This document shows, one piece after another, positions 50,097 through 58,296 of a stretch of DNA of 64,000 nucleotides. Every line of letters starts with the position of its first letter. The first letter of the stretch is position 1. The translations under genes and the position numbers were made by a program. Origin of the DNA: Sporosarcina sp. ACRSL. Its GTDB lineage: Bacteria; Bacillota; Bacilli; Bacillales_A; Planococcaceae. The stretch lies in contig NZ_JAKRNT010000012.1 in the NCBI RefSeq assembly GCF_022346605.1, positions 1 to 64,000 on the forward strand, given 5' to 3'. The notes under the pieces were generated by a model. It saw only the letters and a list, made by a program, of their open reading frames with translations, had not been told where the DNA came from and did not search any database.

Positions 50097-51185
50097 ATGA
50101 AGAAGTTCTTTAAAATTATCTTTATTAGCTTGATCTCTATTGTCCTACTTGCAATTGTCCTACTTTTATTACTAGGACGAGACAATCATAAAGACCTCAG
50201 TGGAACACTACCTGAACAATTAGACCAATATCTCATAAAACAAGACTTCCAGGGCGTTGTTTTAGTTTCACGAGATAATGAGGAAGTATTCAAAAAAGGA
50301 TACGGAATGGCAGGGGCAGATATTCCTAATACCCCGAGTACCCACTTTCAAATTGCATCACTATCAAAAACGTTTACTGCTATTGCAATTATGCAGTTAG
50401 TTGAGGAGCAGTTGTTATCAATAGATGAACCAATTAGTACATTTTTCCCGGAATACCCCAATGCAGATAATATTACAGTTGGCCAACTGCTTAGTCATAG
50501 TTCAGGAATCCCAGATTACCTTGGACCGGAGTTTAAATTTGACTTTAGTAAAGAATGGAAACCAGAGGATATTGTAAAAGTTACACAAGATGCTGAGCTG
50601 CTATTTACCCCAGGAGAGAGCTTTCAATATAGTAATACTGGTTACGTAATGTTAGGTATGATTATTGAGAAAGTTAGCGGCTTTACTTATGAAGAGTATA
50701 TTGAAGAGCATATCTTTAAACCAAGTGGAATGGAGAATTCCATGTTCTCTTTAAAAGAAGGAGTCCCAGTAGCAATTGGGCATATTAAGGGTGAAAAAGG
50801 ACCATTAATAAATAACACGGCCGCATTTGCTGCGGGAGACATTATCTCAACAGTAGAGGATCTAGCCCTTTTTTATCAGGCTATCAGTGATCATGTGCTT
50901 ATTTCTGGTGAATCAGAAGATTTGATGGGAACGACTCATGCTAAGAAGTTTCCATCTCAATATGGTTATGGATGGTTCACTCAGGATGTTATGGGGTACG
51001 ATGCCGTAGGACATTCTGGTGGATACCCGAGCGGTTTCCGTCACTATGTCACTCGTTTGCTAGATGAGGGAATTACGGTGATTGTGTTAAGCAACGAAAT
51101 GACCATTAATTCAAAATCAATCAACCGGAACCTTACTTCCATTATGTTGCAGGAACCAATTTGGATTTGGGAAGAAAAATTTTAA
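50097..51185 (+). CDS. Serine hydrolase, beta-lactamase/penicillin-binding-protein fold
   Basis: A 362-residue membrane-anchored class C beta-lactamase-like (S12) protein. N-terminal membrane helix (about 5-27), then catalytic Ser88-x-x-Lys91 (SLSK), Tyr178-Ser-Asn180 (YSN) and HSGG as the third motif. Such proteins are peptidases or esterases more often than true beta-lactamases. ATG 50097 follows GGGAG; an upstream in-frame TTG has no binding site. Confidence 0.9.
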   Translation: MKKFFKIIFISLISIVLLAIVLLLLLGRDNHKDLSGTLPEQLDQYLIKQDFQGVVLVSRDNEEVFKKGYGMAGADIPNTPSTHFQIASLSKTFTAIAIMQLVEEQLLSIDEPISTFFPEYPNADNITVGQLLSHSSGIPDYLGPEFKFDFSKEWKPEDIVKVTQDAELLFTPGESFQYSNTGYVMLGMIIEKVSGFTYEEYIEEHIFKPSGMENSMFSLKEGVPVAIGHIKGEKGPLINNTAAFAAGDIISTVEDLALFYQAISDHVLISGESEDLMGTTHAKKFPSQYGYGWFTQDVMGYDAVGHSGGYPSGFRHYVTRLLDEGITVIVLSNEMTINSKSINRNLTSIMLQEPIWIWEEKF

Positions 51186-51201
51186 AACGTATCTTACTTT
51201 G

Positions 51202-51254
51202 ACGGGGACAGGTTACTTGGCTCGATTAGCCGAGAAACTTGTCCCTGTTGTTAT
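51202..51254. repeat. Palindromic intergenic repeat, copy 1
   Basis: A 53-bp element with complementary ends GGGACA/TGTCCC and inner CTTGGCT/AGCCGAG. A second copy at 55082-55134 differs at only four positions. Both lie between convergent genes, so they probably act as bidirectional terminators and may be REP-like mobile palindromes. Confidence 0.75.
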
Positions 51255-51336
51255 TAGGTACCAGATCCTATGTAAAATACTTCTACCAACTAGCTAGGAG
51301 GAATCCTCTAAAAATCACTCTTTGTACTCTCTGCAG

Positions 51337-51642
51337 TCAATACAAAAACAGTTCTACTACAAAAACCGAAAAACAGGACAAAAGGGCAACACTTACTAAG
51401 CTAGCCCCTCTATAGGCGAAAATAATTGCAACAATAAAACCAACTAATGCTGACCAGGGAGATGCCGTCGCCTCTAAAATCGCCGGGAAAATCATCACCG
51501 CCAATGTCACATATGGAATATAGAATAAAAAAGATCGGATATAGACATTTTTAATTTCTTTTCTAATGAAGGTAAGCGGCAGAACCCTAATGAGATACGT
51601 CACAACTGCCATTACTAAGATATAAAAAATAACATTATTCAT
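51337..51642 (-). CDS. azlD: Branched-chain amino acid transporter subunit AzlD
   Basis: A 101-residue membrane protein with about four hydrophobic segments and the AzlD core TYLIRVLPLTFI. Small subunit of the AzlCD (LIV-E) exporter of branched-chain amino acids. ATG start with AAAGGAG. It overlaps azlC by 8 nt. Confidence 0.88.
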   Translation of the reverse strand: MNNVIFYILVMAVVTYLIRVLPLTFIRKEIKNVYIRSFLFYIPYVTLAVMIFPAILEATASPWSALVGFIVAIIFAYRGASLVSVALLSCFSVFVVELFLY

Positions 51643-52348
51643 ATGTATGCTCCTTTACCGGAAAGACAAACGCTGCGATACCTGCAATCAAAATCGTTAA
51701 AATGATAATTTTTACTCCGGATGAGATGGATTGTAGGATTGGCATCACGGCAAATGCGCAGCTTAGTACCATAGAAATAACAATCAATCCGGCAATGATT
51801 TTATTCCCTTTTGCTTGCGGGATAATAACAGCAAGCAGCATTCCGAACAGTGCAATACTTAATGCACTCATCAATCTGGGCGAAAGAACACTCCCAGAAA
51901 TAACTCCGAATAGTGTACCCATTGCCCAGCCAGGTACCGCCACAATCATCACGCCATAAACGTAATAAGGGTTTAACTTTCCAGGTACCGAAACGGACAC
52001 TCCGAATACTTCATCAGTGATCCCGTAAGACATGATGGAGCGATGGAAAAAGGACGTCTTTGGATCGATTTTTTGGGATAAAGCAAACGACATTAGAAAA
52101 TATCTGGAGTTGATAATTAGCTGTGCGATAACAACTTCGGCGATTGCTGCTGAACTGGCAATAAGCGTAAGTCCGGCAAACTGTCCAGCGGATGTTAAAT
52201 TAGTTACGGACATCAATACCGCTTCAAACGGGTTTAGCCCGGCTTGCTTAGCAAGAATCCCAAAGGTAAACGCAACCGCAAAATAACCCATTGCAATGGG
52301 AATGCCATTCTTGACCCCGCTTTTCCATGCTCTTATTTTTGTATTCAA
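51635..52348 (-). CDS. azlC: Branched-chain amino acid permease AzlC
   Basis: A 237-residue membrane protein with about seven to eight helices and AzlC signatures (GIPIAMGYFAVAFTFGILAKQAGL, SAGQFAGL, NSRYFLMSFAL, DEVFGV). Large subunit of the AzlCD exporter. TTG 52348 is preferred (GGAGAGG upstream); another TTG five codons earlier overlaps that site. In B. subtilis azlCD is under Lrp-type AzlB control; no such regulator is present here. Confidence 0.9.
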   Translation of the reverse strand: MNTKIRAWKSGVKNGIPIAMGYFAVAFTFGILAKQAGLNPFEAVLMSVTNLTSAGQFAGLTLIASSAAIAEVVIAQLIINSRYFLMSFALSQKIDPKTSFFHRSIMSYGITDEVFGVSVSVPGKLNPYYVYGVMIVAVPGWAMGTLFGVISGSVLSPRLMSALSIALFGMLLAVIIPQAKGNKIIAGLIVISMVLSCAFAVMPILQSISSGVKIIILTILIAGIAAFVFPVKEHTYE

Positions 52349-52603
52349 TTTCCTCTCCCCCAATGATGCTGTTATGAAAGGCTGATTTTATCAGAACCAT
52401 ATCTATATGAATTGATTCATGTAGCGCCTTTCAGAATTAAAACGATTCTAGCATATGTATATAAATCAGTAAAATTAATAATTATATTTTTTGTATAAAA
52501 TTATCTAATGATAGGTGTAGAACGTAATGGAACCGCCGTAAATAAGAAGAATAGAAGATAGGTTATGGGTCAAATTCTCTTTGATCTTCGATATTACCAA
52601 GGA
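52349..52603. other. Upstream region of azlCD
   Basis: Holds TGAAAGGC (about 52375-52382) and GCCTTTCA (about 52426-52433), an 8-bp dyad 43 nt apart, otherwise AT-rich. No known riboswitch or T-box pattern was recognised. Confidence 0.3.
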
Positions 52604-52621
52604 GAACCGTATCATAAGTAA
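52604..52621 (+). repeat. SCC-type attachment site, copy 3
   Basis: GAACCGTATCATAAGTAA: identical to copy 0 at rlmH over all 18 bases and preceded by GGA (Gly). Confidence 0.88.
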
Positions 52622-52652
52622 ATGAAGATTTCACCTTTGTTTGGACAAAATA

Positions 52653-52690
52653 AAAGAACGATTATCTTATACTAAAGACAATCGTTCTTT
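52653..52690. terminator. Terminator after the small secreted protein gene
   Basis: AAAGAACGATT (52653-52663) and AATCGTTCTTT (52680-52690), serving the minus-strand gene. Confidence 0.75.
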
Positions 52691-52701
52691 AAACTATTTA
52701 T

Positions 52702-53019
52702 TTACTCTTCTTCAGGGATTTCGTATTCTTGAATACCGTTTTTCTTGCTTCCGTTCTTGGCTGCTTTATCCAAATAATTACGGATAAAAATATCTTTATA
52801 ACCTTCTTCACCCCAAATTGAAGGATTTACAAAGGCTCCTGGTATTACTTCTTTTCCTCCCTTATTAACCCATACTTCTTCCAGGCTTGTCACTGCACCT
52901 GCACCATCAGGTTTGTTAGCATTATAGCAATTATGAGCAAATCCTGATGAAGCAAAACTCCCAAAAAGCACAGACGTTAATAATATAGTTCGAGCACCAC
53001 GAGGCAATTTTATTGCCAT
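52702..53019 (-). CDS. Small exported protein of unknown function
   Basis: A 105-residue protein with a plain signal peptide (basic start, hydrophobic ILLTSVLFGSFASSG, likely cut after GFA near residue 28), then a short polar domain with one Cys (HNCYNAN) and a Lys/Glu-rich end. I do not recognise a family. ATG start with GAGGTAAG upstream. It is divergent from the HD-GYP gene in module 4. Confidence 0.65.
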   Translation of the reverse strand: MAIKLPRGARTILLTSVLFGSFASSGFAHNCYNANKPDGAGAVTSLEEVWVNKGGKEVIPGAFVNPSIWGEEGYKDIFIRNYLDKAAKNGSKKNGIQEYEIPEEE

Positions 53020-53415
53020 TCTCTTACCTCATTCCCATTTTATTTTAAACACTCTCTATATATATGTTGGTATTGGTATTATGGTATCGGGCTTGATAAA
53101 CATTTCGCAGCAACTTGTGTTCGAGAAAATTCTTATCGCTACGTTTGTTTGATTCCAAATATCAAACATTAAATATATACGACCAAAAGAACGGAAGGAC
53201 TGTGCGTTGACCAACCGAAATTCTTTGTCAAAAGTATACAAAGATCGCCACTGATTTTAGAAAATATACAGCACCAGCAACGAATTGTTTTAAGATTATA
53301 ACCCTCCAACTGTCTATCAGTTTTTAGTAAAGTTAATATAATGTACGAGTTAACTAAATTTTTTGTATAATGGGGGGAGGTATTACAAACTTATGTAAAC
53401 TTTGGGGGGAATAAA
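53020..53415. other. Divergent intergenic region
   Basis: The 396-nt gap between the small exported protein (-) and the HD-GYP gene (+) is AT-rich. TATAAT at 53366-53371, 45 nt before the HD-GYP start, is a candidate -10 without a good -35. Nothing else is recognised. Confidence 0.45.
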
Positions 53416-54861
53416 TTGAAAAACTATAGTTTCATTGGACCTTTACTAGCAGTTGCCCTACCGTTTGCCATATTTGAATTTTTAAGAGTTGGGCTTTTTG
53501 ATGATCCTTTATTTATAATGCCCAGAGGACACTTTTATATTGTAAGTGCAGTTTCTATATTATCTACAATAATTGCTATAGCTGTTGGGGTTGTTGGGAA
53601 TAGACTAAGAAATATTAAGGTTAGCTTTTTAGCTTTATCCTTCATTTCTCTAGCTCTTGTATTTGCTTTACATGGTTTATCTACACCACACTTTTTGCTC
53701 CCTGAAACACATTTACCAGGTGTTGCCGCACAGTTAAGTATGTTCTTAGCCACTATATGGTTATGGTTATCTTCTTTACCTTCTGATCATAAACTTGTTG
53801 AAAAACTATCACAGCGACAGAGTATGCTTGTTCCTGGTTGGATAATAGTCTTAAGTATTTTTGGTATAGTATCAATGAGTTTTCCAAATATAATGCATTT
53901 CATTCCACTAAATGTAAAACCTCTTAATTGGTTTGTAACTGCTATCGTCTTACTACTAAATATAATTACTATTACTCGATATTATCAAAGTTATAGATTT
54001 TCACGGTTCCCCCTTCAGCTATCGATTGTCTATAGTGCAGGCTGGTTTATTGTATCCCAGCTTATTATGGTTTTGGGAGAGATATGGAGACTAAGTTGGT
54101 GGATGTATCATTTTCTATTATTAGCATCAATGATTGTTATGCTTATTGGGTTAATTAAGCAGTATGTAGTGAGGCGGAGTTTTGTAGGTGCTATCCGTGC
54201 ATTATTTACGAACGATCCATTTGAAAGAATTACAAATAGTGCTTCGCCAAGTGTCAAAGCTCTAGTAATTACTACAGAAAAAAAAGATACATATACAATG
54301 GGCCATACTTTTAGAGTAACCATGTATGCATTGAAACTAGGAGAAGAACTCAAGTTAAAACCAGAGCAACTAAAGGCAATAGCTCAAGGAGCATTAGTTC
54401 ATGATGTGGGGAAAATAAGTATACCAGATTCGATTATTAACAAGCCCGGTAAACTATCTAGTGAGGAAAGAGAAATTATAGAGACACATCCAGTGAATGG
54501 TTACGAAATGTGTAGAAACCTTGGTTTCATGAAAGAGGAGCTCAGTATCGTCCGTTCTCATCATGAAAAATGGGATGGTAGCGGTTATCCAGACAAGCTT
54601 CAAGGGGAAGAAATAACGCTTTTAGCTAGAATAGTAGCTGTTGCGGATGTATACGATGCACTTACTTCTGAGAGATCCTATCGAAAAGCATGGACCCATA
54701 ACGAAGCTGTAAAGTTTTTATTTGAGCAAAAAGGCATTCACTTTGACCCTAAATGTGTAGATGCATGGGTTAACTTGTGTGAACGTAACCCAACTGTTTA
54801 TCAAATTCCATCTAGTACAATAAATAATGATACTACTGGTACATTGATTTCTTCATTTTAG
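53416..54861 (+). CDS. Membrane HD-GYP cyclic-di-GMP phosphodiesterase
   Basis: A 481-residue protein with about eight N-terminal membrane helices (residues 5-265) forming an input domain, and a C-terminal HD-GYP domain. Unlike the HD-GYP protein near gyrA, the metal motifs are complete: His329-Asp330 in VHDVGK, and HHEKWDGSGYP. It is therefore likely active in c-di-GMP hydrolysis. TTG 53416 follows a G-rich binding site (GGGGGGA). It lies in module 4 of the rlmH-site array. Confidence 0.9.
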   Translation: MKNYSFIGPLLAVALPFAIFEFLRVGLFDDPLFIMPRGHFYIVSAVSILSTIIAIAVGVVGNRLRNIKVSFLALSFISLALVFALHGLSTPHFLLPETHLPGVAAQLSMFLATIWLWLSSLPSDHKLVEKLSQRQSMLVPGWIIVLSIFGIVSMSFPNIMHFIPLNVKPLNWFVTAIVLLLNIITITRYYQSYRFSRFPLQLSIVYSAGWFIVSQLIMVLGEIWRLSWWMYHFLLLASMIVMLIGLIKQYVVRRSFVGAIRALFTNDPFERITNSASPSVKALVITTEKKDTYTMGHTFRVTMYALKLGEELKLKPEQLKAIAQGALVHDVGKISIPDSIINKPGKLSSEEREIIETHPVNGYEMCRNLGFMKEELSIVRSHHEKWDGSGYPDKLQGEEITLLARIVAVADVYDALTSERSYRKAWTHNEAVKFLFEQKGIHFDPKCVDAWVNLCERNPTVYQIPSSTINNDTTGTLISSF

Positions 54862-54955
54862 ATTTTTGTGCCATTTGTAAAAAAAAATGGAGTAGATTGT
54901 TCTGAGATGATGAAAGAGATTGTACAAACCTTTTAATTAACTTATACATTACAGA

Positions 54956-54973
54956 GAACCGTACCAAAAATAA
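54956..54973 (+). repeat. SCC-type attachment site, copy 4 (variant)
   Basis: GAACCGTACCAAAAATAA: the His codon is CAA instead of CAT/CAC, so it reads Glu-Pro-Tyr-Gln-Lys-stop. This is the one copy with a coding change in the last four codons. Confidence 0.7.
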
Positions 54974-55081
54974 GTGATGTGTTTTAAAAAGAATATTTTG
55001 CATTAGCAAATCATGCAACTGACAATTCATAATGAATTTCTTGCTTCGATAACATACTCAATATTGGGTATTTCAGAAAAA

Positions 55082-55134
55082 ACGGGGACAGGTCGCTTGG
55101 CTCGATAAGCCGAGGAACTTGTCCCTGTTGTTAT
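55082..55134. repeat. Palindromic intergenic repeat, copy 2
   Basis: Second copy of the element at 51202, again between convergent genes (HD-GYP and the ArAE-like gene). The two copies are in different modules. The rest of 54862-55158 shows only attachment-site copy 4. Confidence 0.75.
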
Positions 55135-55158
55135 TTCCATAATGGGTAGACTCGATCG

Positions 55159-56121
55159 TTAAAGTTTACTTCGATTAAAAATATCTTTCTTAATAATTAA
55201 GTAGTTCTTAATCGCGAAGTTTAAATAAAACAGATTTGCCCTAATTTCAAATTCTTCTCTTGTCTTCGGTAATTCTGTTTCCCGTATGGACTCTTCATAT
55301 TCCTCTAAATGTTGTAATGCAATGGTTGTATCTCCTGAATTAACATGCTGACTAATATTCAAAAATATGTTAGCGAGCATTCCTCTCTGTGTAACATGTA
55401 ACTCCGATGAAGAAACAATGCTTAGGATCTCTTCCATCTGTTTGAGGATTTCCAATTGATCCTCTCGCATTTCGAGATAGTAATAATCCTTATTTTCTTT
55501 TCGTAACAGATGGTTTTCTACATCTTGTATAACAACATTCTTAGCTTGATTTAGGATGTTTTCTACTTCAACTAATTCTTTTCTGTTCCAGTTACGCTCA
55601 CTGTCCTTTAAAAGTGATGAGAACTCGTAAAGAATAATGCTGAATTTATTTTCAATTTCAGCTTTGTATTTTTCAATTTCTTTCTTAAAGCTTGGCATAA
55701 TGCTGTTCACCAGTAAGGCAATTCCAATACCGATGAAAATAATATAGAGTTCGTTTAATATGTTTTCCAGGCTTACTTCCTTCACTGTATAGATATGTAA
55801 AACTATAACGATGCTTGTGACAAACCCTTCCTGAATGCGTCCTTTTATAAGAATTGGAACAAAAAATAAAATAAATAGAGTTAAGACAAGCGGATTATAC
55901 CCGAATAACTCAAAAAACAATGAACCGAGAAGTAAAGATAAAAGAGATGCGAAGAACTTTTTCTGAATGGAATGTAATGTCCTTTTCTTTGTCTTCTCAA
56001 TACACATAATGACGATAATGGCTGCAAACGATGCAAACTCCAAATCGAGTAAAGTAGCAATCCAAATTGCTAACCCAGCCCCGATGGCAGTCTTAATTGT
56101 CCGATATCCCATTCCAACCAT
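55159..56121 (-). CDS. Aromatic acid exporter family (ArAE_1/DUF939) protein
   Basis: A ~320-residue protein with N-terminal membrane segments (residues 8-145, family start GYRTIKTAIGAGLAIWIA) and a C-terminal cytoplasmic helical domain. Resembles YqjA/YgaE-type ArAE_1 proteins; export of aromatic acids is inferred from the family. The start is uncertain (ATG 56121, ATG 56112, or TTG 56127). It is the only gene of module 5. Confidence 0.82.
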   Translation of the reverse strand: MVGMGYRTIKTAIGAGLAIWIATLLDLEFASFAAIIVIMCIEKTKKRTLHSIQKKFFASLLSLLLGSLFFELFGYNPLVLTLFILFFVPILIKGRIQEGFVTSIVIVLHIYTVKEVSLENILNELYIIFIGIGIALLVNSIMPSFKKEIEKYKAEIENKFSIILYEFSSLLKDSERNWNRKELVEVENILNQAKNVVIQDVENHLLRKENKDYYYLEMREDQLEILKQMEEILSIVSSSELHVTQRGMLANIFLNISQHVNSGDTTIALQHLEEYEESIRETELPKTREEFEIRANLFYLNFAIKNYLIIKKDIFNRSKL

Positions 56122-56233
56122 AAGCAAGCACCAACCTATTGTTTCCTATATTTTCATTAAACCTGTAGATAGTAATTCTAACAGAAATTCATGGGGACCT
56201 GAAAGCGACAGGTACCCTAGTAGCCAGCACGGG

Positions 56234-56251
56234 AGACCGTACCATAAATAG
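56234..56251 (+). repeat. SCC-type attachment site, copy 5 (variant)
   Basis: AGACCGTACCATAAATAG: the first codon is changed (AGA instead of GAA) but the rest still reads Pro-Tyr-His-Lys-stop with synonymous codons (TAC, AAA, TAG). Confidence 0.75.
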
Positions 56252-56270
56252 CGGCGATTTTAACATAAGG

Positions 56271-56305
56271 GTAGGTGTTCTTTTGCCGAGAGGTGGAACA
56301 CCTAC
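56271..56305. terminator. Hairpin after the ThDP enzyme gene
   Basis: GTAGGTGTTC (56271-56280) and GAACACCTAC (56296-56305) are perfect 10-bp arms. The T run is poor. Likely ends transcription of the minus-strand gene. Confidence 0.6.
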
Positions 56306-56323
56306 CATTGCTTTCTTTGTATG

Positions 56324-57916
56324 CTATAGATCCCTTCCCATTTGCATGTCTATCAGTGTAATTTCATTGTTTTGTTCTAAAGCGTTTTTCAATACTTGTT
56401 CAAACTCATTCAATTGTTTGGGTCTAACTCCTTTTATTCCAAAGCTTTCAGCAAGCTGTACGAAGTCAGGGTTTCCGAATGCTGTACCATAGCTATTACT
56501 GAATTTCTCTTGCATCATTTGCTCCTCTAATTTTAACGTTGAATTATTTAGTACAATAATGATAAATGACAGGCCAAGTCGTTTGGCAGTCTCTAATTCA
56601 GAAATATTCATTAAAGCCCCTCCATCCCCAGTAATACAAATAACTGGAGCGTCAGGGCAAGCTAATTTAGCACCAATAGAACCGGGTAACGCAATACCCA
56701 TTGAAGCAAATCCATTTGAAATGATGAGTCGACCAGCCTGTTTTGATTGATAGGTACGGGCAATGGACAACTTGTGGGCACCTACATCAGAAATAACGAT
56801 GGTCTTTTCAGTGGTATTTGCTTCAATAACCGTTAAGATATTCTCAATAGTAAGTGATAGATCTTTCACAGCTACATCAATTTGATAAGCGGCCTTAATC
56901 TGTTCCTTTATATTTCCAATTGGAACCCATGGTTTGGATGGTATATCCAGTTCATTCAGATCTTGAAAAATCCCATTCAAATCACCAACCAACTCTCCCT
57001 TTACGGGGTAATGTTCGTCCATTTCTGCAGGCAGTGTGTCGATATGCAAAATGGGGTGCATCTTTTTATTCCAATCCTTAGGCGGACTTTCGACAAAATC
57101 AAAACCAACGACAATTAATAAATCAGCTTGCTCTATTATTGGTAGTACTTCATCATTCTTTTTAAACCCAAATGTAAAATAATTTAGCTGATGTTTTTTG
57201 GATAAAATTCCTTTTGCCATAATGCTATGAATAACAGGTGATTGTAGGTTCTCTACAAACGTCAGGAGCCCAGACATAGCTTTTTGCCTGATAACCCCGT
57301 TTCCCACTATGACAAGTGGCTTTTGACTCTGGCCTATTAAAGTACGAGCATCCTCTAGAGCTTGTGAAATAGGAGTACTTTTAGGAATAGGCAATACTGA
57401 CAATGGCTGGGTTAGAGCGATTTGTGATGCGATGTTCTCTGGTAATTCAATTAAAACAGCACCTGGCTTTTCCATTTGTGCTAATCTAAATGCCTTACGA
57501 ATGATTTTGGGTATAGTTTGCGAATCTTTAATTTGAACGGTCCACTTGGTAGCAGGTTCAAATATTTTAACTATGTCTAAATATTGATGTGATTCTTGAT
57601 GTTGCCTTTCAAAGCTTGCTTGTCCTGTAATCGCTACAACCGGAGAATGGTCCAGATTTGCACTAGATATTCCGGTCAAAAGATTTGTCGCTCCGGGTCC
57701 TAAAGTTGCTAAGCAAACACCAACCCTATTTGTTAGTCTACCGTAAACATCTGCCATTAACGCTGCTCCTTGTTCATGACGAACATTAATGAACTGAATT
57801 TTTTTAGACTTAGACAATGAATCCATCAAATCAAGGGTTTCCTTTCCCATGATGCCAAAAATATAATCGACCCCTTCATTTTCCAAGCACTGCACAAGTA
57901 AATCTGTTGCTTTCAT
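56324..57916 (-). CDS. Acetolactate synthase-like thiamine-diphosphate enzyme
   Basis: A ~530-residue ThDP-dependent enzyme with three domains: PYR (RHEQGAALMADVYGR, the catalytic Glu is in RHEQ; LGPGATNLLTGI), central, and PP (ITGDGGALMNISELETA through the Asn-containing VLNNSTLK, metal and ThDP binding). It resembles AlsS-type catabolic acetolactate synthases; no regulatory subunit gene lies beside it. The catalytic product is not certain. ATG at about 57916 follows GAGGGG. Only gene of module 6. Confidence 0.85.
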   Translation of the reverse strand: MKATDLLVQCLENEGVDYIFGIMGKETLDLMDSLSKSKKIQFINVRHEQGAALMADVYGRLTNRVGVCLATLGPGATNLLTGISSANLDHSPVVAITGQASFERQHQESHQYLDIVKIFEPATKWTVQIKDSQTIPKIIRKAFRLAQMEKPGAVLIELPENIASQIALTQPLSVLPIPKSTPISQALEDARTLIGQSQKPLVIVGNGVIRQKAMSGLLTFVENLQSPVIHSIMAKGILSKKHQLNYFTFGFKKNDEVLPIIEQADLLIVVGFDFVESPPKDWNKKMHPILHIDTLPAEMDEHYPVKGELVGDLNGIFQDLNELDIPSKPWVPIGNIKEQIKAAYQIDVAVKDLSLTIENILTVIEANTTEKTIVISDVGAHKLSIARTYQSKQAGRLIISNGFASMGIALPGSIGAKLACPDAPVICITGDGGALMNISELETAKRLGLSFIIIVLNNSTLKLEEQMMQEKFSNSYGTAFGNPDFVQLAESFGIKGVRPKQLNEFEQVLKNALEQNNEITLIDMQMGRDL

Positions 57917-57998
57917 AATACTACGCCCCTCTACCAACTGTATTTTTCCTATTATCTCCTTAAATCATTAAAAAAATCGTCTGTACTGATGGTGCGGT

Positions 57999-58016
57999 GA
58001 ACCGTACCACAAATAG
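57999..58016 (+). repeat. SCC-type attachment site, copy 6
   Basis: GAACCGTACCACAAATAG: four third-base (synonymous) or stop changes from copy 0, still Glu-Pro-Tyr-His-Lys-stop, and preceded by GGT (Gly). It is the last clear copy. Confidence 0.82.
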
Positions 58017-58113
58017 TAGTAAAACAAGTTTTCACTTATTAGTACTAGTGACTATGTTACCGATTCCTTTCGCCGTCCCCCTTTAAAGGCAGTGAGTTTT
58101 TCAGGAGAAGACG

Positions 58114-58296
58114 GTGAAATCATCGTTTGATGAGTTGATAGATGAATATGATGGGGCTAGCCTTTTGGAAGATAGGGGAATCGTAATTCGGATATTGGGC
58201 CATTCTGCACAAAGTTTACAAAAGCTCCTAAAAACCTGTTGGGATTATTTTCGATTCGAACTTTTTCACTTACAGCCAATGGATGTATTGAAATAA
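58114..58296 (+). pseudogene. Short fragment resembling a urease accessory protein (UreD/UreH) C-terminus
   Basis: A 60-residue frame (GTG with AGGAG 6 nt upstream). The sequence VIRILGHSAQSLQKLLKTCWDYFRFEL followed by a Pro near the end recalls the C-terminus of UreD/UreH proteins, where a (V)RxLG...CW..xR pattern occurs. No other urease gene is in the window, so it is best read as a remnant. Alternatively a chance frame. Confidence 0.35.

Larger units (their letters stand above)
41841..58016. mobile_element. Tandem SCC-like modules at rlmH without a visible recombinase
   Basis: Six direct copies of the rlmH end (43964, 46269, 52604, 54956, 56234, 57999) divide this 16.2-kb segment into modules of about 2.1, 2.3, 6.3, 2.3, 1.3 and 1.7 kb, each with unrelated accessory genes, mostly minus-strand and more AT-rich than the backbone to the left. 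Integration at rlmH with duplication of this end is how SCC elements behave. No serine recombinase (ccrA, ccrB, ccrC) or other integrase is present in the window, so mobility, if any, would have to be supplied from outside it. Confidence 0.65.

Noticed and set aside
50097..51185. Beta-lactamase resistance gene as SCC cargo
   Set aside because: The S12-type motifs are those of general serine hydrolases with a membrane anchor; there is no regulator pair or close likeness to a known resistance enzyme.
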